Assembly (NCBI GenBank): GCA_021432635.1
Contig: MU270035.1
Span: 186,001 to 250,000, forward strand
DNA: 64,000 bases
From: Thozetella sp. PMI_491
Taxonomy: Eukaryota; Ascomycota; Sordariomycetes; Chaetosphaeriales; Chaetosphaeriaceae
Direction: 5' to 3'
Under the pieces are notes generated by a model. It was not told the origin of the DNA, did not search any database, and worked only from the letters and a program-made list of their open reading frames with translations. Shown here in pieces: positions 46,304 through 58,017 of the stretch; the stretch's first letter is position 1; each line of letters begins with the position of its first letter. Made by a program: the position numbers and the translations under genes.

Positions 46304-48161
46304 TCACACATCCGAGACATCGAAATTTCGGATGAGGTCGTAGTAGAACTGGATAGCCTCAACATGATTGGTCATGTTGATTCCCTCGTTGATGGTATGG
46401 GCGTTTGCGTTGCCGCCCTGGCGCACGGGTGTGAAGCGGTAAACGTTGCGAGTCAGGCCTAGTCGCATTTTTGTCAGTGTTTCACGAAGAGACGGTGGCA
46501 ATTCAAAGGGAAAGCCCACCTAGGTAGTGGCGCGTATCGGTATTTCCAGTCATCAGCTCACCAACCGGGACGACTTTTCCGCCATCAAACCGGTAGCTGT
46601 GCTGCAGGGTGCCTGAGAACAGATCCCAGATGGCCCCGGAAGTAGGTGATACCGGGGCATTTTGGGTTCTCTGTTTGGAGCTCAGGACCAGGGTTCCATT
46701 GTAGTCGACGTCCCAAAAGACCTTCACTCCGTCGCGGAATCCCCCGCGATACCCGCCGTAGAGCTCCTCTGCAAGGTCCTCGCAGCAGTCTTCGCCTTCG
46801 AATGCGCTGACCTTTAGGCTGTACTTTTTGACAATCGGCTCAATGTACTTGAGCACATTGCTCTGGACCTCCTGGATGCTGTTGTGAGGTGCCACGCGAT
46901 AATTCACACCGAGTCTGGTGACCTCGGGCATGGCGTTGATCTTTTGGCCTCCGCTGATCATGTCGACGGACTGCGAGGTTTGGATCCTAAACTGAGACGC
47001 CCTATCCAAGATGGCGAGCTCCTGGGCAAGTGCCTTGAGGTCGCCCTTCTCGATGAGCTCAGTCAGCTCAGGCTGAGCATCCGGCGAGTACCGAGCCTGG
47101 CAGACAAGGTGGTTGTGGATGGGGGACCCTTCGATGAGCTTGGCCTCGTATGGGTTCGACTCCAGCGTCGACACAATCTCGGAGATGATGCCAATACCCG
47201 TGTGGGGGAATGGGATAGAGGAGTGGCCACCTGTCACGTGAAGCTCGAGCCAAACGTCGATATGGCCCTTCTCGGTCGTCGCCGGGAGGGCATACAGGAC
47301 GTCGTCGATCAGTTGCAAGCCCATGCCGCCCTCATCAAGGACAAGTACCATGGAGTCCTCGCCATACACCGACTCGAGATGACGCGCAATGGAACCCGCC
47401 CCCTTTACGCCCGAGCACTCTTCGTCGAAACCAAAGGCGAGGATGACAGTCCTCTTGGGGGTCCAGCCGGGCTTGGATAAGAGTGACTCCAAAGCCGACA
47501 TGAGGGCCGTCAGGCTGTTCTTATCGTCAGAGGCTCCACGGCCCCAGAGCCACGTTCCGTCGAAGTAGGCATCAAATGGTGGGTGCGTCCATGTCGACGC
47601 GTCAGCAACAGGCACAACATCTTGATGTGCGGTGAGCATTAGCGGCTTGAGGGACTTGTCCGACCCCTCGAGGGTGTAGAGCAAACCGAATCGGTTAATC
47701 TTTTCCCGCTTCATGCGGGAGTGACTGCAGACAACCCACACATGAGTATTTCGCTCTTCGCTCTGCACTCAAAGGCAGCAAACTCTCGGGCATGACACCC
47801 CCTTTGCCACTTACAGGGTAGGAAACACCTCGACGAGGACATCGTGGAAATCATAAAAAGGCTGCCAGCGCGGATCTTCATCGAAGTCGCCGAGGTCGTC
47901 GTAGCAGATCGAGGGCACATTGACAAGAGCGGTGTGCCTCTTGACCTGCTTGAGCAGCGCCTCCTTGGTCCCAAACAGCTCCCGCGCTGAGGGGAAGCCA
48001 TCGTCGGGAGGGGCGGCGACCGGAGGCAGCTCACAGTCGAAGCTGGATGGTGCGGGCACGGCACCGATGACGTGCTGGCTCCCCGATCTCGGGGTTGGAG
48101 GCACGGCGCCGGCCGCAGCGGCTACGGCAGCGCACAGGGGAATGAATCCGACGAGATGCAT
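46304..48161 (-). CDS. M20 metallopeptidase, carboxypeptidase S (Cps1) type
   Basis: Exons 48161-47815, 47724-46520 and 46458-46304 (568 aa). MHLVGFIPLCAAVAAAAGAV is a signal peptide or anchor; an in-frame ATG ten codons upstream (48191) is a second option. The zinc site is complete: LMLTAHQDVVPV (first His, Asp), LWGRGASDDKNS (bridging Asp), FDEECSG (catalytic Glu and zinc Glu), VLDEGGM, and the late His in INEGINMTNHVEAIQFY. The dimerisation domain sits between (VTGGHSSIPFPHTG). The family cuts C-terminal residues from peptides in the vacuole or outside the cell. It stands near a secreted subtilisin gene, which suggests a joint role in protein feeding (inference). Confidence 0.94.
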
Positions 48162-49724
48162 CTTGGCGGCGTAATCAGCAACAATTCGCATCACTTTGTG
48201 CGCGATGTTGCGGTAGGGAATAGGATTGCGAGCTTGGAAGTGCATGCGTTCGATATCAGTCCGATCGGAGCACCCCGCCCGTCTTTCTTCTTAATAGGAA
48301 GCTCACTCGTCGATAAGCGTCAATCGTCGGCACCGATGCGGAGCCGGCCCCACCCATCCGAGACAGCCATGGTCCATCGGAGTGATCCGATGCCATCTAC
48401 ACCTCGCCGGAGGCCTATCAGTGTTGGCTTACTCAGTCCGGGGACGATGCGGATCAGCAGGAGTGGTTCCAAGAGCGGCCCGTGTAGTCGGCTGTCTGGG
48501 TATGGTCAGTATAGCCCCGCTCTAACTGTTGACTATAAAACATTCGCCCGTATCCATCCAATAGTACCTCTTTCTGCGTCACTTCCAGCATTTATTCGCC
48601 GATAGTCGCCCCGGCGTATGCAAGCCTGTACAGCATCGTCCACCTCGGGCCGTGCCACCGGAATGCAAAATCGACCTCTCTGCCGAAGGTCTGAACATGT
48701 ACATGCTATTTCGCTATTTCCTTCCTCATGCGGCACTCTTTCCCAAAATTCAAACTCATGGTGTAGAGCCTGGGAAGATAAGGCTGGTGATTTAGGGACG
48801 CGTTCGGAAGACTGTCGGTTGGTCGGCAGGTAATCGCGACAATGATATGCCGAGCCACGCACCAGGGGGTCAACGGAAGCCAGGAATAAACACCTTCATC
48901 GACGCGGGCAGAAGTCGTTGATGAGCGTGAGGACTCGAGATGCCCGTTCGGGCGTGGCGTGGCACAGTCGGCTCGCTCTTGGCGAGGAAACGCGGCGATA
49001 GCCTCGTCACCTCCCTAAGCGGTGAGAGGGTTTTACTAGCCTATCCTTGGTAACGCAAGTCCCTCAGGTAGGTAATACTTCTCAAATTTGCATCGCCGCC
49101 GTTTCTCGCAGAAGTCGCGGTGCTCAAACGGCGCCAGAAGGCACTTGGTCTCGCCCTAGCAGGGGCTACAGAGCCTCTAGACTTGGGATGAAATGACCTC
49201 TCTGGCACAGGCATCTAGTGTGACACCAAGAACGCACGTAAAAGGCGCAGGGACCTTCCCGTTTTGCTGCTCAACGGTCCTGGCCGCACCTAAGAATAGC
49301 ATGGTCCCCTTGCAGATACCCCGGATGCCAAGAGGAATAGGGCTCCTACGGTGGTTTTCTGCGCCCAAACTGGCACAATATCACCCTGGACCTTCCTTTC
49401 CCGACTTACAATCTGAGCATCGGAATTACTGCGTTGCCGGAAGCCAGCTTCTACTTGGTTGACTGCGAACTTCAAGATAAGAATGCCGGAGATGCGATTT
49501 ATAATAGAAACCTGCCCGCTACTGCCAATAGCATGGGTGCCGGTGGCTGAATGATCGAGGGTCATCCTGGACCTGGAGATCGCGAGAGATAGAGAAGGGT
49601 TTAGATCTAGTCTCGAACCAGCGGTATAATATCCTCGACGCCTTCTCTCCCCTTTCCCCGACGAAATGGATGTCTGGTGGCTTCATCGGTCTTCGTCGCA
49701 TGCTATCCCCGCCCTAAGCCGACC
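48162..49724. promoter_or_regulatory. divergent intergenic region between two protease genes
   Basis: About 1.56 kb separating the starts of the M20 and S8 peptidase genes. TATAATAT at about 49625-49632 lies 95 bp before the subtilisin ATG. No gene seen. Confidence 0.4.
49625..49632 (+). promoter_or_regulatory. TATA-like element of the subtilisin gene
   Basis: TATAATAT 93-100 bp upstream of the ATG. Confidence 0.35.
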
Positions 49725-52607
49725 ATGAAGGATTCCTTCGCCACCATCGCTGGGCTGCTACTTGCCCTACAAGCCTCCCTGGGAGCGGCTGTATCGGTGA
49801 CCAACTCGACCAATGCCGCTAGTTATGGGTATATCGTCGAGCTAGACCCTGGGTCTTCCTTCCGAGGACCCTTGGCTGGTCGTGATGATCATGCAGAATT
49901 CCATCGCCTGGCACGCGACGTCGCTGCGTATACAGTCCGTCATGAGTTCAAGAACGCCGAGTTCTTCTACGGCCTCTCCATCGACGCCAAGAACAACTCA
50001 GATGTTGCAGCGCTCAAGGACCTACCCGGCGTCAAGGCGGTCTATCCCAACAAATTTCATGCCCGGCCCGGCCCTGTCGAGGTCTCTGGGTCTGGCTTCT
50101 CCTCAGTCGCGTCCAGCTCCCTTAAGGCGGCAAGATCAGCGGCTTCTGTTGCCCACATCAAGGGCTCCAGCGATGTCCTGTCTTCCCTGAAGATGACGGG
50201 CGTCGACGCGGTCCATGAGCTCGGACTCAAGGGCAAAGGTGTGAAGATAGGAATCCTGGACACCGGAGTGGATTATTACCATCCGGCCCTTGGAGGTGGC
50301 TTCGGTGAAGGCTTCAAGATTGCTGGTGGCTACGACTTGGTTGGCGATGACTACACCGGCGCGAACCTCCCGGTCCCGGATAGCGACCCTCTCGCCTCTT
50401 GCCTGAGTGGGGGCCATGGAACCCACGTGGCCGGCATCATCGGTGCCCAAGACCCCGATGGCGTTGGGTTTGGCATTACGGGCGTTGCTCCCGAGGCCAC
50501 GCTTTACATGTACCGTGTTCTCGGCTGCAACGGCGGCGTCACAGACGATGTAATGATGCAAGGATTCCAGCGTGCAGCTGAAGACGGCGTGGATCTAATC
50601 AGCATGTCGATCGGAGGAGCCTATATCTGGACCTCGGGATCGCCGTGGATTCCGCTCTTGGACGCCATCCAGAAGCGTGGAATTGGTATGGTCATTGCTG
50701 CCGGCAACGACGGTCAATACGGTCTCTACGCTACTTCATCACCGTCTTATGTCCCCGCTGCCATCTCTGTCGGCTCGGTTGGCAACACCAAGTTTGCAAC
50801 GCTCTACAACGCTGCCGACTCGGCTGGGAACACGATCGAGTATGTCCGTATCGTTCCGCACGACCCGAACGGCACCTGGAACGTTTTTGTTCCCAGCTCT
50901 GAGGACGGCTTCACTTGCGACCAGCAGCCCTGGTGGGATGCTGCGGCTGCGTATCCCGATCCGAGCCGCGTGATTGTTCTCTTAGGCGACGGGTCCCCGT
51001 GCGCACAATCAATCGACTTCTACCTAGACAAGACCGGATTCCAGCACGTTTTCAGCTACGTTCCCGACGACTCGGATCTATCTCTTTATCCTCCTGGATA
51101 CATAAGTGGCTGGGAGCTGGCCCGCATCAAGCAGTCTCAAGCGGACAAGATGATTGCTGCAGCAGCCTCCCAGGGAAGAAGCTATACGCTCTCCTTCCCA
51201 GACCAGTCCGTTCATGACACGGCGCAGCCTTCGGCAGGCACCTTGAGTTACTTTTCAACCTATGGCCCGACCATGGAAATGGCGCTGAAGCCCCAGTTGT
51301 CCGCACCCGGCGGGACTATTCTCAGCACCTGGCCCACAGCCGACGGCTGGGGCTATGCGGTCATCTCAGGAACTTCCATGGCAACACCTCATGTGGCGGG
51401 ATGCTACGCTTTGATCAAGCAGAAGTTCCCTAATCTTACACCACAGGAGATCGCCAGCCGCCTTCAGGACACTTCTACGCCACTCACGCAGTATGGCGAT
51501 CCGGGTTTCCTCACCACAGTGCTCCAGCAAGGCTCCGGACTTATCAACGTCTTCAAGGCCCTGACATATGACACGGCGCTCTCACCCACAGAATTCAACC
51601 TCCTTGACAGCAGCCAGCTTCGCGAGGAGAGCTTCACCATCGAGAACCTGTCGGGCAGCTCGAAGACGTATCATTTGGCCAACATGCCTGCAGCTGCGGT
51701 CGACGCGCTCCCGTTCCTGGACCAGAAGCCGGTGGATTGGACCTGGTCGCTAGTCAACAACCCCGCGTACGCCTGCGCGAGCTTTCCCTCCCGGACGGTG
51801 ACCGTAGGACCGAACTCGAAGGAGACGGTGAAGGTAACCATCAAGCCTCCGACGGGTCTTAATCCAAGCAAGCTTCCTACCTACGGCGGCTACATTCTCG
51901 TCACGGATGGTGAGAAGCAGTACGTTATCCCGTATCAGGGTGTCCCGTATTCCCGCAGCGAACAGCAAACACTCGACACCAGCAACCTATCCAACATTAC
52001 CACAAAGCCTCTACCTCCGGCAGGCATTCCCAACGTTCCCCTGGTCAGGGCCATCGACATCAACCGCCGCGACAACGACCTGATGACTTTCACCTTCCCG
52101 GCCTGGGCGCCGCCTCCGGACTCGGACGAGGACCAGGACGACGACAACAACCCGCTCTTTTTCTTCGTCCTCCGACAGCCCTCGCCGTATCTGCGCCTGG
52201 ACGCCGTGTCCGTCGACCTGGCTGACACTTTCACCCCGTCAAGTCTGGGGTACGACCCCACCGTGAAGTTCACGACGAACAAGCCGGCACTCCCCTTTGA
52301 TGAAACTTTTGCCGGCGTGCCGAGCTACGGGATGGTGTTCTCGCTCGTGGGAGGTTTCGACAAGCCTCCGAGCCGGTTCCAGGAGATCTACGGGGGCTAC
52401 GGCCAGTATGGCTTCCAGTGGTCATGGGCCGAGGTTGCGCTCTCAAATGGAACGCTGCTGCAGCTGCCCAACGCAGACTATAGAGTCTTGATCAGGGCGT
52501 TGAAGTGGGGATATGATGTGGAGGATGCGAATGGATATGAGTCGTGGCTGAGCCCCATCCTGAGGGTCAACATTTCGGACCCTGGCTATCCAAACCCTTA
52601 CAACTAA
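49725..52607 (+). CDS. secreted subtilisin-like serine protease (S8)
   Basis: Single exon of 960 aa; 49725 is the first ATG, giving the signal peptide MKDSFATIAGLLLALQASLG. An I9 propeptide spans about 33-112. Catalytic residues are intact: Asp179 in IGILDTGVDYYHP, His231 in GHGTHVAGIIG, and Ser551 in SGTSMATPHVAG, with oxyanion Asn in VIAAGNDGQYG. The 200-residue insert between His and Ser fits a PA-like domain. The C-terminal 380 residues are beta-rich (Fn3/DUF1034-like, starting SPTEFNLLDSS) as in minor extracellular protease Vpr and C5a-peptidase-like fungal enzymes. An acidic loop (DSDEDQDDDNN) lies near residue 805. Expected to degrade extracellular protein. Confidence 0.95.
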   Translation: MKDSFATIAGLLLALQASLGAAVSVTNSTNAASYGYIVELDPGSSFRGPLAGRDDHAEFHRLARDVAAYTVRHEFKNAEFFYGLSIDAKNNSDVAALKDLPGVKAVYPNKFHARPGPVEVSGSGFSSVASSSLKAARSAASVAHIKGSSDVLSSLKMTGVDAVHELGLKGKGVKIGILDTGVDYYHPALGGGFGEGFKIAGGYDLVGDDYTGANLPVPDSDPLASCLSGGHGTHVAGIIGAQDPDGVGFGITGVAPEATLYMYRVLGCNGGVTDDVMMQGFQRAAEDGVDLISMSIGGAYIWTSGSPWIPLLDAIQKRGIGMVIAAGNDGQYGLYATSSPSYVPAAISVGSVGNTKFATLYNAADSAGNTIEYVRIVPHDPNGTWNVFVPSSEDGFTCDQQPWWDAAAAYPDPSRVIVLLGDGSPCAQSIDFYLDKTGFQHVFSYVPDDSDLSLYPPGYISGWELARIKQSQADKMIAAAASQGRSYTLSFPDQSVHDTAQPSAGTLSYFSTYGPTMEMALKPQLSAPGGTILSTWPTADGWGYAVISGTSMATPHVAGCYALIKQKFPNLTPQEIASRLQDTSTPLTQYGDPGFLTTVLQQGSGLINVFKALTYDTALSPTEFNLLDSSQLREESFTIENLSGSSKTYHLANMPAAAVDALPFLDQKPVDWTWSLVNNPAYACASFPSRTVTVGPNSKETVKVTIKPPTGLNPSKLPTYGGYILVTDGEKQYVIPYQGVPYSRSEQQTLDTSNLSNITTKPLPPAGIPNVPLVRAIDINRRDNDLMTFTFPAWAPPPDSDEDQDDDNNPLFFFVLRQPSPYLRLDAVSVDLADTFTPSSLGYDPTVKFTTNKPALPFDETFAGVPSYGMVFSLVGGFDKPPSRFQEIYGGYGQYGFQWSWAEVALSNGTLLQLPNADYRVLIRALKWGYDVEDANGYESWLSPILRVNISDPGYPNPYN

Positions 52608-53265
52608 AAATGACCGGCACGAACTAAGACTTCTTGAGAATTGCTAAGCCTAGAGTCTACATACCAGCATGCCTTGACCTGTTTCATGCCGCAGGTATTG
52701 AATGATATGCTTCGTTTGACTCTGGAAGTGTATGCTAGCCATGTCCTGGTACTCTTTACAGTTCAGCAAAATGAAAATAGACGTGAACACTTACGCAATA
52801 ACGCGATAGGGGATATGTTTGACATCTTCAGCCCATTTCTAGGAAGGTTTTCCAGGAGGGCCAAAATAAAAATGTTCGTCGAACATTCTCGCCTTAGGGT
52901 CCATTTCCACTAGGTGGTAAGAGGCGGACGTGGTACCAGGTCTCTCGTACCTTCCCTCCTTGATAGTCGTCAGCGATCACAACTTGGCAAGAGAAAGCGG
53001 CGCTCCAGGTGAAAACCATTACCCAAGGTACTTTACCGGTCTTCTCGCCGTTTTTATTATCCTGCCAGCCTCATCCTCTGACTCTACCGCCAGACCAATC
53101 CCCAAATTTTGTTCTGCTAAGCCTCCCGTCGTCCGAACCTCACAATAACTCCACTCTGAGAACCAGGCACCTCACCTCCATATCTCACCTTCCTCCCTCA
53201 ATCCCTCTCAACCGGTGCCAACTCGTTACATCACTACACGCAACTCGCGCTCGTCATAAAACAGC
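52608..53265. other. no gene seen
   Basis: AT-richer spacer; the last 150 bp are the pyrimidine-rich leader of the next gene. Confidence 0.35.
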
Positions 53266-55981
53266 ATGCAGGTCACGTCCGGGACTCCTTCTAGTACGAA
53301 CTTTGTCCATTTCAGTCACAAATCCGGTTTTTACACCGGCGCTTCGGTCGAAGGCGACTCAGTTATGAAGCCTCCCAGAGACAAGTCACGAGCAGTAGTC
53401 GAAGGTAGCAAGGAGAGCACACCAACCCAACATAATACACGACCCAAGCAACAGAAAGCCGCGCAGAAGATCGATCACTTCAGCGGAGCCTTTTCATCCT
53501 CGGATTCAGGCTCTCCCTTGAACCTCCACAAGGAAACGGCCGTCGCCACGTTGGACTTGCACGCCTCCAATACTGAGCAAGAAGAGACGCGAGAAGACAA
53601 TAAGAAGGTGAGGATATGCTATCCCCGTGGGCCCACGCGTTGAAGCCCCGAATCTACCATAGGTCGATATACTAACATACATGTGAAGCCTAGGAAGAGA
53701 AACAGCGCTGAAAGCATCGACGATTTCGATCTTCCACCAACACCCCACGCTTCACTACCCCCGAAGAAGAAGAAGACAACATCCCGGACTATGAAAGTGG
53801 TGCAATCGCAAAGATCGATCTCTCCTAGGTCATCTGACGTCAAGAGCCGTGCAGCGACTAAAAAGGGAACCAGTAGGAAGCCAAAGAAGCCTTTAATTCC
53901 CGACAAGACCGTTGAGAGCCCCGTCATCGCTGATAAGAGCAGTAGAAGGAATGGGGATAAGTCTTCTTTCGCATTTCAGCTAGGAATCGGGGATGCTATT
54001 GCTCAGTTGGACGGCAACTGTGGTGACATCGACCGAAAAAGGAAGGGAAAGAAGGATTCCGGTTCTTCCTTGAAAGCACCATTGGCGGAGGAGGGGCAAG
54101 TTCATGGCCAATCCAACAACACGACAAGGAGTTTTGCTAACGAGTTCACCAACAGCAGCGGCAGACTCGCCTTTCCATACCCATACAAGGAAGACGCTGA
54201 GGATATTCCTGCAGTCTCAGTGTTAGAAGACGATGGTACTATGAAGTCGAACCTGCTTCCCGACAGGCCTGACGGAAATCAAACAGGCAAAACTGGAATC
54301 AGCCAGCCGGGCTCCCAGCGAGATCATCCGATAATAGTCATTTCATCCGACGAGTCAAGCGATGACGAACTCCTAAGCATTACCAAGCTCGAGGGCGAGA
54401 GTCGCATTGTCGTAAGTAGCCAGCAGCTTGAACCTAGGCTTCCGTCATCCACTTCCCTGGTGACTGAGCACCCTAAACTCTCGACAACAAAGAAAAAGAA
54501 GAGCCGCACAGGGACTGAGAACAAGCCATCATGTTCCGTCCAGGGAAGCCAACGTTATGACTTGAGACGGGGCAAGGCGAGTCAGCCCGCGAAACCCCAG
54601 AAGACTCGCGAATCTCACCCACAGAGTGAAGACCCTCTGAGCAATGCCAGCCAGCATCTTGAGGCCACGGTCGAAAACTCGGCTAGCCCAGTTCGCGTTG
54701 AATCTACAGCTCCTAGAGACATCAAATCCTGCCAAGCTCGTGTTTCCAGTCCCAAACGAGATGCAGAGCAGCACGCTTCCCCCGAGCTCTCGTCGACGAC
54801 CATGAACGGAGGAAAGAGTGCGCCTGCTAGCCCTGATCTTATCCCTGACAGTCAGGCTCGGGCTAAAAGTGGCCTCGACAATAATACTACGTTGCTTCTA
54901 CCTTCGACAGGGCTCGCTCAAGAGGATGCCACGGGACAGAAGAAAAATTCGCAGATTCGAAAGGCCCAAGGAGATGACGAATCTAAGAGTACGGTCAATG
55001 TTGGTGCTCGAAAGAGGGAGCATAGCCCCAGCTCAGTCCATTTTCCGAAGAAGAAACGGAACAAAAAAATGCACCCTGAACCCCTTCTGAAAACACCCAG
55101 ACGACCTATCCACTTCCGAAGCAAGATGCAGTATAGGGAGCCAACACGCTGGGTGCGGAAGATACCCATTGGAGATATGCCGAAAGAAGAGCGCGACATT
55201 GCCTGCAAAGCCGAGCGGAATAAGCTACGCAATATCCAGGAAGATCCTTTCTCAACGCCTATGAACATGAGCAAGACGACTCAGTTCTATCAGCGTCTTC
55301 TCGAGTCACGCTCCAGCGGGATTCGAAACTATACCTCCAATGTTGATATGACACGGGATGAGTATACAAGAGTTGACATGAATGATCCAGGTGCGGTCTT
55401 GCCATCCCATGAGTTTGCCGCGAAGAACAAACTCGCAGTTCCTACCATGAAGGGGTTTAGACATGCTTTCCCTCAGCTTCATTCACATTTCCCGGAATAT
55501 CTCAAGGCGTCCTCGGATGTGGCTGACTCAAATGACACTATTGCCAGCCAGTGGAAGGAGTCAGTGGACCAGCAAAACTCCTCTCTTCAGGCAAAAATGC
55601 ACGAAATCATATCGGTAGGTGATGCCTTCCTCCCATGTACACCACTACTAACAGGAACTGATGTTATAGACTCTCACTCGACATCTTAAATCCAAAGAAT
55701 CGGCCATCCAAGATGTTATCGATGACTACCGCCGCCATGGACATCAGGTCATCGATTATCTGGGCAGCCAGCATGAGCTAGAGCGAACCCGGCTTGAGGC
55801 CCAAAGGGCAATGGAACGTCGCACTATCACGGGAACGGTAGAGCGCGCCGGGCACCAAGTTCGCTCCCTACTCGACCGCCTTCGTGAACAGGATATAAAT
55901 GAGAAGCTGTCCAACGATGAGGCCAACGAGATTCTCACCCTATTCCAAGCGAAATACAGCCTCAAGCCGGGAAGCAGCTAA
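53266..55981 (+). CDS. large nuclear protein with SUMO-interaction-like motif, unknown family
   Basis: Exons 53266-53607, 53689-55614 and 55670-55981 (859 aa), both introns phase 0 with CTAAC branch points. Most of the protein is Ser/Lys/Glu-rich and predicted disordered, with several basic nuclear-localisation patches (KKPRKRNS across the first splice, PPKKKKTTSR, KKKRNKKM). At about residues 327-337 PIIVISSDESSDDE matches the hydrophobic-core-plus-acidic SUMO-interaction motif. The only ordered parts are near the end: RRPIHFRSKMQYREPTRWV with GDMPKEERDIACKAERNKLR at about 585-640, and a C-terminal helical segment of 150 residues (SAIQDVIDDYRRHGHQVIDY onward). I do not recognise the family. 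Chromatin or DNA-repair roles are possible but unproven. Confidence 0.85.
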
Positions 55982-56609
55982 CTCTGCGATCTTCTTCACG
56001 GCTCGGTCAAGTCTGGAGATCGAAGCGAAGTTTGGAACGATATTGTGGATTCAGTAGAGCAATCTAAGGGGGAGACAACCACGAACATCGGGAGCACGCT
56101 ATCTATGAAGCACCTTTTTGGCCTGGGATTCATACTGTCGGGCAGAACGTTTGATGGTATCTCGCCAAACGTAAAGCGACGTGGAGCAGATAATTGTAGA
56201 GCTGTGAGCTGACTCGCGCTGGTAGAATCTCTAGTCATAAATGTACACCCAAAAAGTTCACGCAAGTCTGGAACAAAATCCGTATTACCTTCCAGCCGCG
56301 CAACAGGAGTCTTGCCTGAATGTGATCTTCCTTTAGCCTCCTCTCGAACACACGAAGAGCTGGTTCTCACAGAAAGCGGGATGTATGAAGATGTGCTAGG
56401 CTCGACTTGGTTAGATCATGATACTCTGCTATCCTCCCTATCGTCATCCCGCAATCGCTCATCCCACTTGCTATCCCACAATCGCATATCCCACATAGTG
56501 CATTGGCAACCTGATTTCCTCATTTGTAAGAGAGTAGTGCCTCCTAACGCATTTCTAAGATCTAATTCACAGACGCCGTCATGGAGTTTAGGATTACAAT
56601 ACCATCACT
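55982..56609. other. no gene seen; upstream of the C2H2 regulator
   Basis: AT-rich region. A frame at 56312-56809 overlaps the regulator's first exon in another frame and has no motif. Confidence 0.4.
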
Positions 56610-58017
56610 ATGGCGTTCAAGTGCCGTCACAGCGGATGCCATCGTTCCTACAAGAGAAGGGAGCACCTCTTGCGCCACCAGCAAGATCACACCAACCTAC
56701 GAGCTTTTACATGCAACTATTGTTCTTCAGCGTTCAACCGCAGGTGAGAGACGCGCCCGGAGCAATATCTGCAGCAGGATGGCTCAGACCAAACGTTTCT
56801 TGCATCTAGGGACCTGCTCAATCGCCATCTTCGTCAAAGCCACAGCTTGCCACGTAGGAAAAGTAGAGAGAACTGCCCAGCAACACCCTCCAAATTTAAT
56901 GGCACACGCCATGCTACAACAGATGTGGAGGGAGAGGTCGGTATAGGAAATGAAAACGAACTCAGCGCCCCTGGGATACACCAACTGGGAGGTAGTATAC
57001 TGGGTAATCTTGGGGCAGAGCTCGCCCAAGCGCTGAACAAAGAGCTGCTCCAGGGGCTTTATTTCCGCCAATTCCATATCCACTGGCCTATACTGAATCA
57101 GGACACTTTCCAGAGCAGGAGCCAGCCACTCCAGTTGGTGGAGGCTGTTATGGTAGCAGGCTTGTGGATGATGAACACAGCCAAGACTAGGCCGCTGGCA
57201 GAATCGCTCCACGATCAGCTGGTCGACAGGATGCGAGAGTATCTGGTTTGTTATAATTAGCAACTGCTTGATCCCCAGGGATTAGTACACTAATCTTTGA
57301 GGGTTAGGCCCACTTCAATTATGACATAGAGTTAGTCCAGCTACCACGATCTGCGCCTGTCGCTCTCCTCCAAACTCTCATGATCGCAATGATCTTATTC
57401 ACCTACCGGGGACCAAAATTCTTCCCAAAGATTATAGTAGACAACAAACGGCTATTTCGTCTGCTCGGCCACTGTGGGGTGCTGGATCAAGAAAGAATTG
57501 ATGCTGATAACCCCTCGGATTGGGTGTTGCGGGAACAATGTCAACGGCATGTCGAAGCAACGAGCGTACTGAGCTCTCATTGCTAACATCTGTTAGACTT
57601 GCCCTCGTCCATTTTAAAGTGAGCGTTCACTTTACCGCTTTACTCACCACCTATTTCCCAGACTACCGACTCTCAGAGTTTCTCGACACCTCAATGCTAA
57701 AGGTTCGAGTCCCTTCATGTCATGAATTGTGGGATACAGGGGCCGTGGACGGCTCGCAAGCTATGGGAAGGGGCCCCTTGATAGAGAGTTTGTTCGTGGC
57801 GGAACCAAAATGCCACAAGTACCCGTTGCTGTCTTCGGTAGCTGGATTTGACTTTTCAACGGGGATGATTCTTGGATGTTACACCCAAAGAGAGCCTGGC
57901 GAGCCTCTTACTAAAGTGATGGAAAATGTCAGGCCGTTTTTGTTCTGGCACCTAAAGATCCAGCCTGGAGACTGGACTAGGGCACAAACGAACCCTAGTC
58001 AGACGTTCAGAAGCTGA
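56610..58017 (+). CDS. C2H2 zinc-finger / fungal_trans transcription regulator
   Basis: Exons 56610-56743, 56810-57245, 57308-57546 and 57597-58017 (409 aa). Two C2H2 fingers open the protein: C5, C10, H23, H27 and C35, C38, H51, H56; the second is completed across intron 1. A basic linker (LPRRKSREN) follows, then the fungal-specific transcription-factor middle homology region: LYFRQFHIHWPILNQDTF, AVMVAGLWMM, LLQTLMIAMILFTYR, RLFRLLGHCGVLDQER and REQCQRRLALVHFKVSVHF. The last join needs a GC-AG intron. Relatives usually have several hundred more residues, so the C-terminal part seems lost or lies in exons I could not find. Adjacent to an NmrA-like gene. Confidence 0.8.
57547..57596 (+). other. 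GC-AG intron
   Basis: Donor GCATGT (the common GTATGT with one change), branch GCTAAC and acceptor TGTTAG, 50 nt, phase 2. It is the only choice found that joins REQCQR to RLALVHF without loss; the frame otherwise meets a stop at 57584. Confidence 0.72.

Noticed and set aside
57508..57597. Frameshift making the C2H2 regulator a pseudogene
   Set aside because: A GC-AG intron with a good branch point and acceptor restores the family sequence exactly, so a broken frame is not needed.
57705..57722. GGTTCGAGTCCC resembling a tRNA B-box
   Set aside because: It lies within coding sequence of the C2H2 regulator and has no tRNA fold around it.
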